Shown: positions 8,311 to 16,437 of the stretch, piece after piece
Layout of the letters: each line of letters opens with the position of its first letter
How positions within the stretch are numbered: position 1 is the first letter of the stretch
Position numbers and translations under genes: made by a program
Notes under the pieces: model-generated
The model's database searches: none
What the model saw: only the letters and a program-made list of their open reading frames with translations
Told to the model about the DNA's origin: nothing
IMG/VR virus record: IMGVR_UViG_3300021579_000016
Span: 1-43,978 of that record
Length of the DNA stretch: 43,978 nucleotides
Strand: one strand, 5' to 3'
Source of the DNA: a virus

Positions 8311-9063
8311 ATGGGTAAAGAATCCAACATCCAGTGGTGCGATGCCACTTGGAACATTGCTCGCGGCTGCACCAAAGTTGACGCAGATTGTGACAACTGT
8401 TACATGTTCCGCGAAAGTTTGAACGCCACGCGCTACACGCCCGAAGGTCCCGTGCGCACTAAAACGGTGTTCAACCTACCGTTGAAACTAAAAGAGCCAT
8501 CGAAAATCTTTACATCGAGTTTGACGGACGTGTTTCACGAAGCGATTGACCCGTTTCGGGATGAAGTTTGGGCGATAATCCGCAAATGTTCCCAACATCA
8601 GTTCCTAATGCTCACCAAGCGCATTGACCGCGTGGCAGCGTTACTACCGTCCGATTGGGGCAACGGATACGAAAACGTGTGGCTCGGTACGTCGGTTGGA
8701 CACCAAGACGCGGTGCATCGGTTAGAGACGCTTAAAAAAATCCCCGCTAAGATTAAATTTGTAAGTTTTGAGCCATTGTGGTCTTCCGTAACGTGTGATT
8801 TAAAGGGGATTGATTGGATTATCATCGGCGGCGAGTCGGGGAACGAAAACGGTTCATCAAAGTACCGTCCGTGCGAGTACCAATGGATTCAGCACTTGGT
8901 GGAGCAGGGACGGGATGCGGGGTGCGCCGTGTTCGTGAAACAACTCGGAACATATCTCGCGAAGGATTTGCGGGGTACGGGTTGCGACAGACACGGCGGG
9001 AATTGGGACTTTTTCCCAGAGTCGTTGAAAATTAGAGAATTTCCCAACAACTTAAAAAATTAA
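8311..9063 (+). CDS. DUF5131 (phage Gp37/Gp68) radical-SAM-like protein
   Basis: A 250-residue protein that matches the phage Gp37/Gp68 family. It begins NIQWCDATWNIARGC and has a CX6CX2C cluster (C20, C27, C30) that can bind a 4Fe-4S centre as in radical SAM enzymes. It also carries MLTKRIDR, VWLGTSV, FVSFEPLW and IIIGGESG, the conserved motifs of the family. The substrate is not known. It starts directly after the endolysin terminator with an A-rich leader and is followed at five bases by a small gene, so it heads its own short unit. Confidence 0.85.
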   Translation: MGKESNIQWCDATWNIARGCTKVDADCDNCYMFRESLNATRYTPEGPVRTKTVFNLPLKLKEPSKIFTSSLTDVFHEAIDPFRDEVWAIIRKCSQHQFLMLTKRIDRVAALLPSDWGNGYENVWLGTSVGHQDAVHRLETLKKIPAKIKFVSFEPLWSSVTCDLKGIDWIIIGGESGNENGSSKYRPCEYQWIQHLVEQGRDAGCAVFVKQLGTYLAKDLRGTGCDRHGGNWDFFPESLKIREFPNNLKN

Positions 9064-9068
9064 AAAAA

Positions 9069-9317
9069 ATGACGACAAATCATTACGGCATCGAATCCAG
9101 CAACGACCTTGTGCCCCTATCCCTTGCGGATGCAGAAACCGCGTTTCACAATTTCGCCATTTATTACACTTTGCCCGACTCGAACGTTTTGCTGGTTCGA
9201 ACATGGTGGACGCAGGTGGACGGGCGGTGGCACACGTTTCCGATGTACGACGGCGCGGTGTATTACATCGCAAAAGTGGCGCATCCGCGCTTTTTGGAGA
9301 TGTGGTATGAAAAATGA
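9069..9317 (+). CDS. Small protein of unknown function
   Basis: An 82-residue protein rich in aromatic residues (several Trp and Tyr) with a compact beta-type pattern, for example NVLLVRTWWTQVDGRWHTFPMYDGAVYYIAKV. No cysteine cluster or membrane segment. It follows the DUF5131 gene by five bases and is probably co-transcribed. The family is not recognised; it could be an accessory partner of that enzyme. Confidence 0.6.
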   Translation: MTTNHYGIESSNDLVPLSLADAETAFHNFAIYYTLPDSNVLLVRTWWTQVDGRWHTFPMYDGAVYYIAKVAHPRFLEMWYEK

Positions 9318-9358
9318 AAAAAAAGTAGTGAATGCAAAAAAACTGCACTCACAACTTT

Positions 9359-9366
9359 TAACTTTG
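9359..9366 (+). promoter_or_regulatory. -7-like box upstream of zinc-ribbon gene
   Basis: TAACTTTG followed by C matches the Bacteroidota -7 consensus TANNTTTGY exactly and lies 28 bases before the ATG at 9394. No clear TTTG -33 box is visible at the expected distance, so strength is uncertain. Confidence 0.45.
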
Positions 9367-9393
9367 CAATCATTTCAAAAATCAAAATCAAAA

Positions 9394-9693
9394 ATGGCGA
9401 AACAAAAAAAAGCGCAACCCTGCTCCTGCATTCACCTCTGCGAAAAGCATTCACAAAACGGGATGGAATATGCAGAAGACCAAGCAACCATGCGGGATTG
9501 CCCCCATTTCCAAGCACAACCGCCGCGCAACGAAGGCAGTATCACAATGATTGGTCACGACGGTCACGAAACGACCTATCCGCCTGCGGGCGTTGCGACG
9601 GTTTGCGGACGGTGTGGCAAAGATTGCCAATCCGTTGCGCACACGGATTCGGATGGATGGATTTGTAGTAGCTGTCTGCGCGAATACTTTTAG
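9394..9693 (+). CDS. Small zinc-ribbon protein
   Basis: A 99-residue protein with a C-terminal zinc ribbon formed by CGRC (71-74) and CSSC (91-94), plus an N-terminal cluster C10, C12, C16, H19. These suggest one or two structural zinc sites and possible nucleic acid or protein binding. I chose the start that follows an A/T-rich leader and a -7-like box. An in-frame ATG at 9307 would overlap the previous gene. A strong terminator follows seven bases after the stop. Possible roles include a transcription or anti-host factor, but this is only inference. Confidence 0.65.
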   Translation: MAKQKKAQPCSCIHLCEKHSQNGMEYAEDQATMRDCPHFQAQPPRNEGSITMIGHDGHETTYPPAGVATVCGRCGKDCQSVAHTDSDGWICSSCLREYF

Positions 9694-9699
9694 TTGAAT

Positions 9700-9739
9700 C
9701 GAAAAGGCGCGTTCCCTCGTTTGGGAACGCGCCTTTTCG
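9700..9739 (+). terminator. Very strong intrinsic terminator
   Basis: A 17-bp perfect GC-rich stem (9700-9716 with 9723-9739), 6-base loop, with TTTT near the end of the right arm. It separates the zinc-ribbon gene from the next operon. Confidence 0.9.
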
Positions 9740-9771
9740 CGTTTCAGGACACCCGAAACCGTGAATCTATC

Positions 9772-9795
9772 GGTATTCCGAAACACCGGAATACC
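9772..9795. other. Intergenic hairpin upstream of holin operon
   Basis: GGTATTCCG and CGGAATACC arms with a six-base loop lie between the terminator at 9700 and the promoter at 9820. It could be an operator for a dimeric regulator or a second terminator stem. Confidence 0.55.
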
Positions 9796-9819
9796 ACACT
9801 TTACAATTATCCCCTGTCC

Positions 9820-9850
9820 TTTTCACCACCGATGCGCCTTCCTACCTTTG
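9820..9850 (+). promoter_or_regulatory. Bacteroidota-type promoter for the holin operon
   Basis: TACCTTTG at 9843-9850 fits TANNTTTG exactly. A TTTT sequence at 9820-9823 lies 19 bases upstream, at the position of the -33 TTTG box. The first gene starts 27 bases downstream. This is the only good promoter between two strong terminator regions. Confidence 0.6.
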
Positions 9851-9877
9851 GACTTTAATTAACTTTATGCCTAACTA

Positions 9878-10228
9878 ATGTCTAAAATAATTCAATATGT
9901 AACTGCATTCTTAAATTCAGCCATCATCGCGCTCATGGCTTCGGTCATCCGCGCCCTCCTAAAACCGTCCGACACTATTAAACAAACACTCCTCACGATG
10001 CTCGGCAGTGTCCTATTTGGGATGCTCGTGGGACACCTGATTCGAGGGGTTGAACCGTTACAGGCGTGGAAGGATGGCATTGTGGCGGGGGTCGGTTTGT
10101 TGAGCCGCGAGCTAATTGAATTGGGGCAAGTAATCGTTCGGGACCCTATCGGATTCTGGCAACGGTTACGCGGTCACGAAGGGAATCATCAAACCGATGC
10201 GTCGGAAAAGGAGGAGAAAAAAGGATGA
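9878..10228 (+). CDS. Holin-like membrane protein
   Basis: A 116-residue protein with a hydrophobic helix near 8-26, a second near 38-57, and a weaker third near 70-85, followed by a strongly charged C-terminal tail (EGNHQTDASEKEEKKG). This topology and size are typical of phage holins of the LydA-like type that form membrane lesions to release or activate the endolysin. It is the first gene after the promoter at 9820 and overlaps the next gene by four bases. Its separation from the endolysin at 7574 is unusual. Confidence 0.65.
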   Translation: MSKIIQYVTAFLNSAIIALMASVIRALLKPSDTIKQTLLTMLGSVLFGMLVGHLIRGVEPLQAWKDGIVAGVGLLSRELIELGQVIVRDPIGFWQRLRGHEGNHQTDASEKEEKKG

Positions 10229-10557
10229 ATATGGCTACCCCTATGTTGTTTTGGTTCACGGTTATCACTTTTTTGGTCTGGTCGTATATCGCAGGACGTT
10301 TCGTAAACCTATACGAACGATTGACCACGCAAAATAAACGGATTGCATTGGCATCGTTGTTTTGCGTCCTATTTGCGAGTATGGAGCACTTTACGCGTGC
10401 TACTTGCTTGATTTTCAATGTGTTAGAGCCGCCGATGCTGCGGCTGCTTGAATTGGGGAATGGGTTCTTTCAACTGTGCTGGTTGGTTTTAACGTTGCTC
10501 GAAATGCAGGATACGCTGTTTGTGGATTTTGATAAATTTAAAAAAAAGAAATTTTAA
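10225..10557 (+). CDS. Polytopic small membrane protein
   Basis: A 110-residue protein with three hydrophobic segments (about 5-28, 42-58 and 70-92) and a Lys-rich end. It overlaps the holin-like gene by ATGA and the next peptide gene by a single A. The arrangement suggests a holin partner or another membrane protein of the lysis or exclusion system. No named family recognised. Confidence 0.6.
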   Translation: MNMATPMLFWFTVITFLVWSYIAGRFVNLYERLTTQNKRIALASLFCVLFASMEHFTRATCLIFNVLEPPMLRLLELGNGFFQLCWLVLTLLEMQDTLFVDFDKFKKKKF

Positions 10558-10652
10558 TGGAAGATTTTCATAAATGCATCGTGCTGCTCATGCTCATCTG
10601 TTTTTACGGGGCGAATGAGTGGCGTTTATACAAGGATAATCGCAAAAAATGA
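10557..10652 (+). CDS. 31-residue single-helix membrane peptide
   Basis: A tiny reading frame with one hydrophobic helix (CIVLLMLICFYGA) and a basic C-terminal tail. Its start shares one base with the previous stop and its stop overlaps the next start as ATGA. Such tight coupling on both sides supports it being translated. It is similar in design to the 25-residue peptide at 6918. Confidence 0.55.
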   Translation: MEDFHKCIVLLMLICFYGANEWRLYKDNRKK

Positions 10653-11014
10653 AAGCAATTGCAGTAGATTTTGATGGTGTGATTCACGATTACGCGAAAG
10701 GTTGGCAGGATGGCAGCATTTACGGAAACGTGGTAGAGGGTGCTTTGGAGTCATTGCACGCGCTAATGGGTAGCGGATTCGCTGTTTTTATTTGTTCGGC
10801 TCGACCTGCCGAACAAATAAAAGAATGGCTTGACAACGAAATGCCGATTCTTAAATTTGAAGTCATTGCGCCTGAAGTTTTTTTTTGGAATCATAAAGGG
10901 GTGATTGGCATCACGAATCGAAAGCTACCCGCCATTGCGTATATTGATGACAGGGCGGTTTGCTTTGAAAATTGGAAACAGGTATTTAATATTTTAGAAT
11001 CATTGAAAAAATGA
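10649..11014 (+). CDS. HAD-superfamily hydrolase-like protein
   Basis: A 121-residue protein with motif I DFDGVIHDY (D7, D9), motif II ICSAR (48-52) and motif IV IDDRA (99-103). These are the hallmarks of small phage HAD-like phosphatases with the core Rossmann-type fold. The usual motif III lysine could be the K in NRKLP near 92. Substrate unknown; nucleotide or nucleic-acid end phosphatase roles are possible. It overlaps both neighbours by ATGA and therefore belongs to the holin operon. Confidence 0.75.
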   Translation: MKAIAVDFDGVIHDYAKGWQDGSIYGNVVEGALESLHALMGSGFAVFICSARPAEQIKEWLDNEMPILKFEVIAPEVFFWNHKGVIGITNRKLPAIAYIDDRAVCFENWKQVFNILESLKK

Positions 11015-11145
11015 AAGATATAATTGTTTTCAACAACGTCGTCAAGGCGATTGAATCGGCGAAACTAACGCCCAAAGAGATTCAAACGGTGCTTCGGTTG
11101 CTGGGTGCGCAGTATCCGAAGCCAAAGCCAAAGAAGGTCGTTTAA
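11011..11145 (+). CDS. 44-residue small protein
   Basis: A short reading frame with a predicted helix-turn-helix-like middle (SAKLTPKEIQTVLRLLGAQY) and a Pro/Lys-rich end. It overlaps the preceding stop as ATGA and ends the operon, with the duplicated intergenic element beginning three bases later. The function is unknown. The length and Lys/Pro tail would fit a small nucleic-acid-binding protein. Confidence 0.5.
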   Translation: MKDIIVFNNVVKAIESAKLTPKEIQTVLRLLGAQYPKPKPKKVV

Positions 11146-11147
11146 CA

Positions 11148-11265
11148 CCCCCTATATGCCCTTTTAAAAACCGTTAATTAATCGGAAAGATAATCCGCGC
11201 TGCGCCTTTGAGCGCGAGAAAAGGCGCATATTTTGAGTTTTAAGGATTTAAAAAACACATTATCA
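11148..11265 (+). promoter_or_regulatory. Duplicated intergenic element, copy 1
   Basis: About 118 bases align without gaps to 31492-31609 at roughly 80% identity. Both start with a C-run and contain TTAATTAAT, an identical 25-base core (11190-11214, including GCGCTGCGCCTTT) and a shared TTTAAAAAAC-CATTATCA end. In this copy TGCGCCTTT (11201-11209) pairs perfectly with AAAGGCGCA (11220-11228). Each copy precedes a virion gene by about 20-35 bases. It may be a late promoter, antiterminator RNA or leader. Confidence 0.8.
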
Positions 11266-11284
11266 AAGCAGTATATATTAATAA

Positions 11285-12067
11285 ATGGTAAAAAAAGTAC
11301 GTATCCCAAAAGGAAGCCATTACATTACGCGGGACGTGCCGCAGGATTGGCAATCAGTGCATCGCAAGCCGAAACATAAACTGTTGATTTTCAAAGCTTT
11401 GCTCACGGACGACGTAGAAACCGCCATTTGTGCAGGATTTGATATTTCGACCCCTGTTTACAAGGCGATGGACAGCATGGACGCTGCCGCGCTGTACGGA
11501 TTATTGAAGCCTTTGCTGAAAGCCTCTGCTGTTCCCATTGTCGAACGGATTGATTTTCAAGGCGTTGCGTATTGGATGCCGTTAGAAGCATTCAATGATG
11601 GAACGGGGATTCAATTTGCGTTAGCGGACTCGTTTTTGAAGCAATATTTGGAAACGCAGGCAGATAGTCGGTTAGCTTGTTTAGTGGCGACGATATTGCG
11701 TCCGAAAACAACAGATTTACAATTGGAAATCCGCAGTCGGGAGCAAGTGGAAGCGGAATCCATTGCATTGTCAAAACTCCCGATGGAAGTTTCGATGATG
11801 GTGTTAACCTATTTTTTGGGGGTCAAACAGCTCGTTGCGGACTGGTACGGTGATTATGCGTTCGGCGACGAAGAAACCGAGTGTTTAGAAACGATGCACT
11901 TTCCGAAATTCGGTTGGTGGGGATTGTTTAACTCAATTGCGGAAACGGGCGTATTTGGTACTTACATTCAGGTGTTACAAACGCCATTACACCGATTGAT
12001 GATGCACACCGTCGAAACGCGGCGCAAAGCATTGGAAATCAAGGCATTAAGCAGTGTAAAAACGTAA
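11285..12067 (+). CDS. Virion-module protein of unknown function
   Basis: A 260-residue soluble protein, first gene after the first copy of the duplicated regulatory element and two bases before the next gene. It has no membrane segment or known catalytic motif. A predicted mixed alpha/beta fold ends in an acidic, Trp-rich helical part. Its place upstream of a tail-terminator-like protein and baseplate proteins suggests a role in tail assembly, possibly as a connector or chaperone. This is inferred from context only. Confidence 0.6.
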   Translation: MVKKVRIPKGSHYITRDVPQDWQSVHRKPKHKLLIFKALLTDDVETAICAGFDISTPVYKAMDSMDAAALYGLLKPLLKASAVPIVERIDFQGVAYWMPLEAFNDGTGIQFALADSFLKQYLETQADSRLACLVATILRPKTTDLQLEIRSREQVEAESIALSKLPMEVSMMVLTYFLGVKQLVADWYGDYAFGDEETECLETMHFPKFGWWGLFNSIAETGVFGTYIQVLQTPLHRLMMHTVETRRKALEIKALSSVKT

Positions 12068-12069
12068 CA

Positions 12070-12501
12070 ATGGAAATGGAAACAATATACAATAAAGTGT
12101 GGACGACCTACGATGATTTTGAGGCGTATTTTAAGGCACTCGAAGGGCATCATGGAATTGTTTCCGTCGTCGTGGGAACTATTGAGGATGTTGCATCGCT
12201 ACAAAAATCGGCGGATTCAATCCTGTATCCGATGCTCTTTGTGCACATCCCTGATTTTCCAATGGATGCGGGGCGGGGTACGGATTTTAGTTCGGATTTG
12301 GTTGTGTTGGTGGAAAAAACGGCGGCATCGCCGCGCCAAACCGCATACGAAATCACTCAACTGGTGAATGCGCAACTGTTTCACGATGCTCGAAACGGTT
12401 TATTCTCGTTCAACGGAAAGTTTCAAGTGGAGCCGAAAGGTGCCCACGTATTCTCGAACACCGTCGGTTGGTTGGCAGCATTTACGGCAGGTATCGAATA
12501 A
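12070..12501 (+). CDS. Tail-terminator-like or tail-completion protein
   Basis: A 143-residue protein with an alpha/beta pattern and the segment LYPMLFVHIPDFPMDAGRGTDFSSDLVVLVEK. A central VVLVEK strand is followed by a helix (RQTAYEITQLVNAQLF). This arrangement is seen in small phage tail-completion proteins that cap the tail tube, although I see no diagnostic motif. Close spacing to the preceding and following genes supports one operon. Confidence 0.5.
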   Translation: MEMETIYNKVWTTYDDFEAYFKALEGHHGIVSVVVGTIEDVASLQKSADSILYPMLFVHIPDFPMDAGRGTDFSSDLVVLVEKTAASPRQTAYEITQLVNAQLFHDARNGLFSFNGKFQVEPKGAHVFSNTVGWLAAFTAGIE

Positions 12502-12510
12502 TTAATAAGT

Positions 12511-13899
12511 ATGGTAACAATTCAAACAGCCCCTGTCGCCTACACGAAGGGTTTAAAAGTCACGGTTTCCCGTCCCGCGCCACTGCCAACGGCAATCATG
12601 TTGCAGGTACAAGGGGCGAATCAGGGCGCAGTTTTAAAACTCGATGCGGTCACATTGTGTTTCCAATCGGGTCTTTTGGCTACGGATATGCCTGTATGGG
12701 ATGGCAATAGTCCCTTGTTGTTATACATTGAGTTGCTGAAAGCGGCATTCATCGCATGTCCGCCCGTAGCGGATGTGTATATCGTGCAATCTAATTATGA
12801 TACAATTATTTTGACAACTCGACAGCATCCGATTCGGGAACCATCCGTGAACATTACGGGTAACGAGTTTACGCTAAGCGTTTCTCACAATCCGCTCCCG
12901 ACCGATGCCGCCTGCATTCGACTGATTCACCCTGTATCGAATCAGCTTATCGGCGTACCCATCCAGAAGCCGTTTGATGCGCAGGGCGACGCAGTGATTG
13001 ATATTGGCGACCTATTGAACTTACAAGTGGCTCTGCCGCCCGCATTGACTTTCCGCCGCCAGACCAACATTCAATTAGCCATTTTTCAAATATACAATCA
13101 ATCTGCACAATATAAAGTACTATATTCCAATGGATTGAGCAACAAATACCAAGCCTCTGACATACTCTACGCGGTACAAGGCGAAGGCGTAGCTGTACCA
13201 ACGGTGCTGCATGGGTATCCGACATTGCGGAAAATAGTTTCAGAGATGCAACCTGAATATACCTATATTTTTCCACCCGTCGATTATCCCTCAGTCATCG
13301 TGCGCGTCACGGCTTGGGCGAATACAGGAACTATTTATACGCATTACCCTTATTTGGGGACGAGCATTGATTTGGAAAAGTTTGTGGTTTATGCGTTGCC
13401 TTGCGGTTTTGCGCAATTGGGCGTAGGAGAAATCGCCATTGGGGGGCGCGAAAGCATCGTTCGCTATGATGTGAGCTTTGTTTCGACGGATATTTATCAA
13501 TCGAATCGTCCACAAACTGAAATTTGCGTCCGCCGCTACGATGTGACAGCACGGAGGGTGGGAGAGGTTTACATCTGTGTCCCCAATCCTTTGGGTGGCT
13601 TGGAATGCCTCACTTTATTCGGGGCGCGTTCTACGAAAAATGCCTTTGAGCGCACCGAATTCATTGATTACGAAGGCTTTACGCGCTTGACCAGCGTGGA
13701 ATCGAAAAAAACACACACCCTAAAAACGCCTTTATTGCCCACGAACCTCGCCCAATATTATGCCCGTATTATACACGGTGAAGCCGCTTGGCAGGTGGAA
13801 ATGGGGGCATTTGTGCCGATTCGATTCACCACGAAGGAAGTTGTTTTAGACTCGACGAAGCCCTTTAACTATTTGGAACTCGAATATCAAACTGATTGA
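12511..13899 (+). CDS. Tail/baseplate structural protein
   Basis: A 462-residue beta-rich protein with repeated short strands and many Pro and Gly, consistent with stacked beta-sandwich domains in a distal tail or baseplate component. No enzymatic motif seen. It precedes the 577-residue hub-like protein by one base. Bacteroidota siphophages often have such lineage-specific tail proteins, so the specific role (distal tail protein, fibre adaptor) remains open. Confidence 0.55.
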   Translation: MVTIQTAPVAYTKGLKVTVSRPAPLPTAIMLQVQGANQGAVLKLDAVTLCFQSGLLATDMPVWDGNSPLLLYIELLKAAFIACPPVADVYIVQSNYDTIILTTRQHPIREPSVNITGNEFTLSVSHNPLPTDAACIRLIHPVSNQLIGVPIQKPFDAQGDAVIDIGDLLNLQVALPPALTFRRQTNIQLAIFQIYNQSAQYKVLYSNGLSNKYQASDILYAVQGEGVAVPTVLHGYPTLRKIVSEMQPEYTYIFPPVDYPSVIVRVTAWANTGTIYTHYPYLGTSIDLEKFVVYALPCGFAQLGVGEIAIGGRESIVRYDVSFVSTDIYQSNRPQTEICVRRYDVTARRVGEVYICVPNPLGGLECLTLFGARSTKNAFERTEFIDYEGFTRLTSVESKKTHTLKTPLLPTNLAQYYARIIHGEAAWQVEMGAFVPIRFTTKEVVLDSTKPFNYLELEYQTD

Positions 13900-13900
13900 A

Positions 13901-15634
13901 ATGATTACCATTGAATTACAAAAAGGCTTCCTAAGCCTGTATCCTGATACCCAATTGTCGTTTCAACTCCAAAATCCTGCGTACCTTCGGGATAAACCGG
14001 ACTTTGGAACGGGCTTAATTTTTGGGTTCAAAGTGCCATTAGACCCGAACAATTTACGGCACTTAGAGCATCCCAATCAATTGGGCAGCCTGCGGGCATG
14101 GGTCACGGATGCCAAGTGTTTAGTGGCGCATTTTGGCATCCCCGTATTTAATGGTTATTTAACAGTAAAGCAAACGAGCCTTTTTGACAGGGAGCAATGG
14201 GCGGAAGTCAGTATAGCGGTGCATCCGTTAGCATCGTTAAAAGATACACCGATTGCAAACTTAGACATGGGAACGCTGCCGTCGGCGCAGCAAGACATTA
14301 TAGATGCATGTAATCGGTCGCTTGGAAATACGGGGACATATACGTGTTTTCCCGTATATAATCCCGCATACAAAGAAATCAAAGAAAATAATCCAGGTGT
14401 TGAAACCCAGTATTTTCAAAATGCTTGGGACGGTAACGGGATTAATTTTAGACCCGACAACGGATTTGGAGACCTTTATCTAAATATTGTTAACTTGACA
14501 CCGCACCTGCGGGTATCATACATTTTAGAAAAGATTTTCCAATCCGTTGATTACAAGTTAGAAAACCGCTTCCAAAACAACAGGGAGTTACAATCCCTGC
14601 ATCAAATTGGTTTTGGGAATGCGGCGCATTTTCAACAAGATGTCAACGCTTCGGGGAACGATTTACCGAATCTGGTACCCAATTTTCCCCTAAATCGCGC
14701 ATTAACAAACACGACTTGCGCCGAGTGGGTCGGTCGCTTGTGCCGCCTTTTCGCCGTTGCCCCTTACCCGAACGAAATCACGCAAACCATTGAATTAGAA
14801 TCCTTTGCGGATGTGCTTGCCAAGCCGCCTGCGCAGGATTGGACGCAGTATGTTGTGCGCGGCGGGAATATGGACACCGCTTTTGGCATTGATTTTAAAT
14901 TATCGCTCCCCAAACCGTTTATGCTCCCTGAGTTGAAGGACTTGAAACGGTTTGATTTGGGCTTTGGCGGCGTGTCTGCTAACGCGGAAAAAGGGATTTA
15001 TGTCCGCGGCGATTATCCCGACCCGACGCTTTTTTTTCACGATGACGCACCTATCCCCGTTGGCATGTGGAAAAACCCCGATTGGATGGTACAAGAAAGT
15101 TATCAAACGGTTTTTGGGAACGGAAAAAACAGTTTGGACGCGGGTTTTATCGCGTCGCCGAACATTCGGTACGATTTGCAGGGCAATTTAATGAAACACC
15201 CATTCACCAGAAACACGAAATACCCATTCGCGGCTTGTGCCGCACATCAAAAAGGGTTGCAGTCGCAGGAGGCGATGAGCGACTTTGACGGGAAAGATTG
15301 GCTCGTTTTATATCGCGGGTTGCAACACCTGAACGACTTTTCATTTCCATTAGCGACCTCGGAAGCGAATCAGGTCTTTGGCGGAAACAATGAATACAGC
15401 TTGCAATTTGTGGGCGATAAATGTATTCAGAATCATTTCTGGGCATGGGCAAAAACGTTTAAAGGGTTGCCTGTGAAAGTAAAGTTATCTTTACCTATGG
15501 ACAAATTTTTACGGTTTATGTTTAACCAAAAAATAATCATTAATGGTTTCCATTTTCTTGCGCAATCGTTTCAAGGTGTGTTGCGCCACAAGGTGCGCCG
15601 CGTCGAATGCGAAGTCGTGTTAATACAAGTATAA
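13901..15634 (+). CDS. Tail hub/baseplate structural protein
   Basis: A 577-residue protein that opens with a beta-strand-rich domain (SLYPDTQLSFQLQNPAYL, then GIPVFNGYLTVKQ). The NGYLTVKQ-type strand resembles the OB/barrel start of baseplate hub proteins. Later parts are rich in Asn, Gly and aromatic residues. It is probably the central tail-tip protein that contacts the tube, but this rests on size, composition and neighbourhood. It ends just before a promoter-like box that starts the head unit. Confidence 0.55.
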   Translation: MITIELQKGFLSLYPDTQLSFQLQNPAYLRDKPDFGTGLIFGFKVPLDPNNLRHLEHPNQLGSLRAWVTDAKCLVAHFGIPVFNGYLTVKQTSLFDREQWAEVSIAVHPLASLKDTPIANLDMGTLPSAQQDIIDACNRSLGNTGTYTCFPVYNPAYKEIKENNPGVETQYFQNAWDGNGINFRPDNGFGDLYLNIVNLTPHLRVSYILEKIFQSVDYKLENRFQNNRELQSLHQIGFGNAAHFQQDVNASGNDLPNLVPNFPLNRALTNTTCAEWVGRLCRLFAVAPYPNEITQTIELESFADVLAKPPAQDWTQYVVRGGNMDTAFGIDFKLSLPKPFMLPELKDLKRFDLGFGGVSANAEKGIYVRGDYPDPTLFFHDDAPIPVGMWKNPDWMVQESYQTVFGNGKNSLDAGFIASPNIRYDLQGNLMKHPFTRNTKYPFAACAAHQKGLQSQEAMSDFDGKDWLVLYRGLQHLNDFSFPLATSEANQVFGGNNEYSLQFVGDKCIQNHFWAWAKTFKGLPVKVKLSLPMDKFLRFMFNQKIIINGFHFLAQSFQGVLRHKVRRVECEVVLIQV

Positions 15635-15662
15635 TATATGATATTTGGGTATGTATTTTGTG

Positions 15663-15670
15663 TATTTTTG
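15663..15670 (+). promoter_or_regulatory. -7-like box upstream of head genes
   Basis: TATTTTTG followed by C matches TANNTTTGY. A TTTG occurs at 15644-15647, giving a 15-base spacer, shorter than the usual 19-20. The next ATG is at 15692. A weak internal promoter is possible. Confidence 0.4.
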
Positions 15671-15691
15671 CGCAAAATACATATCTATAAA

Positions 15692-16417
15692 ATGACCTAC
15701 TCAATACCCACAACCCATTGGGCGAAAAAAGTCCTCCTTTCTCATTTTTCGGTATGGAACGCGAAAAATTATAATACCGTGACCCTGCAACTGGATCATT
15801 TTTCCGACGCGCAGCGCGACCTATTCACTTCCAAACGGAAGGTTACACCCGTCGAGGCGCAAACGGCGTTGTTGCTGGAAACCGTGCAAATCATTGATAT
15901 TCAATCCCTTAGCAGCCGATTAGACCGCTATGCGAAACAACTGTTTTGTGAATGGATCACCCACAAAAAACAAGCACAAATGCCCACGTTTCAAGCCATC
16001 ACGCTGTTTTATGCGGCGCACCAATGTGATGAGTGGGATTGGTCGCAAGAAGCCGCGTTGAAATATTTTCAGCGTTTTGAAAAAAAAACGCCAAAATATT
16101 TGTACCCTGCTGTCCAGCAAAATACAAATATTTTGGTCTATGACTTGGCAAGCTGCGAGGCATGGGCAAGGGCTTACGAGGCGCAATATCCCTCTATTTT
16201 TAGGGGTCGGCGTTTTCGGGATGCTCGGTCTCGCCGAAAACTGCTGCGATATTGGATAGGGGTAAAGTTGTGCTGTCAAACCGCTGTGACGGTTTCTAAG
16301 TGGTACGGCGTAACACAACAAAACGTATCTGCCGCCGTGGCCTCTTTCACGTCCCTGCTCCTACGCAAAAACCGTCCCCTGCCTACTCCAATCGCACTGT
16401 CCTTGCCGCAACCGTAA
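15692..16417 (+). CDS. Basic protein with C-terminal helix-turn-helix-like region
   Basis: A 241-residue protein that I do not recognise. Residues 190-225 include TAVTVSKWYGVTQQNVSAAV, which looks like a helix-turn-helix with a recognition helix, and the tail is Arg/Pro-rich. It could be a head-module regulator, a small-terminase-like DNA-binding protein or a morphogenesis factor. I chose the ATG after the promoter-like box at 15663 over the in-frame ATG at 15638. The protease gene starts 20 bases after it ends. Confidence 0.55.
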   Translation: MTYSIPTTHWAKKVLLSHFSVWNAKNYNTVTLQLDHFSDAQRDLFTSKRKVTPVEAQTALLLETVQIIDIQSLSSRLDRYAKQLFCEWITHKKQAQMPTFQAITLFYAAHQCDEWDWSQEAALKYFQRFEKKTPKYLYPAVQQNTNILVYDLASCEAWARAYEAQYPSIFRGRRFRDARSRRKLLRYWIGVKLCCQTAVTVSKWYGVTQQNVSAAVASFTSLLLRKNRPLPTPIALSLPQP

Positions 16418-16437
16418 GAGTAACGCAATTTTGCGGC

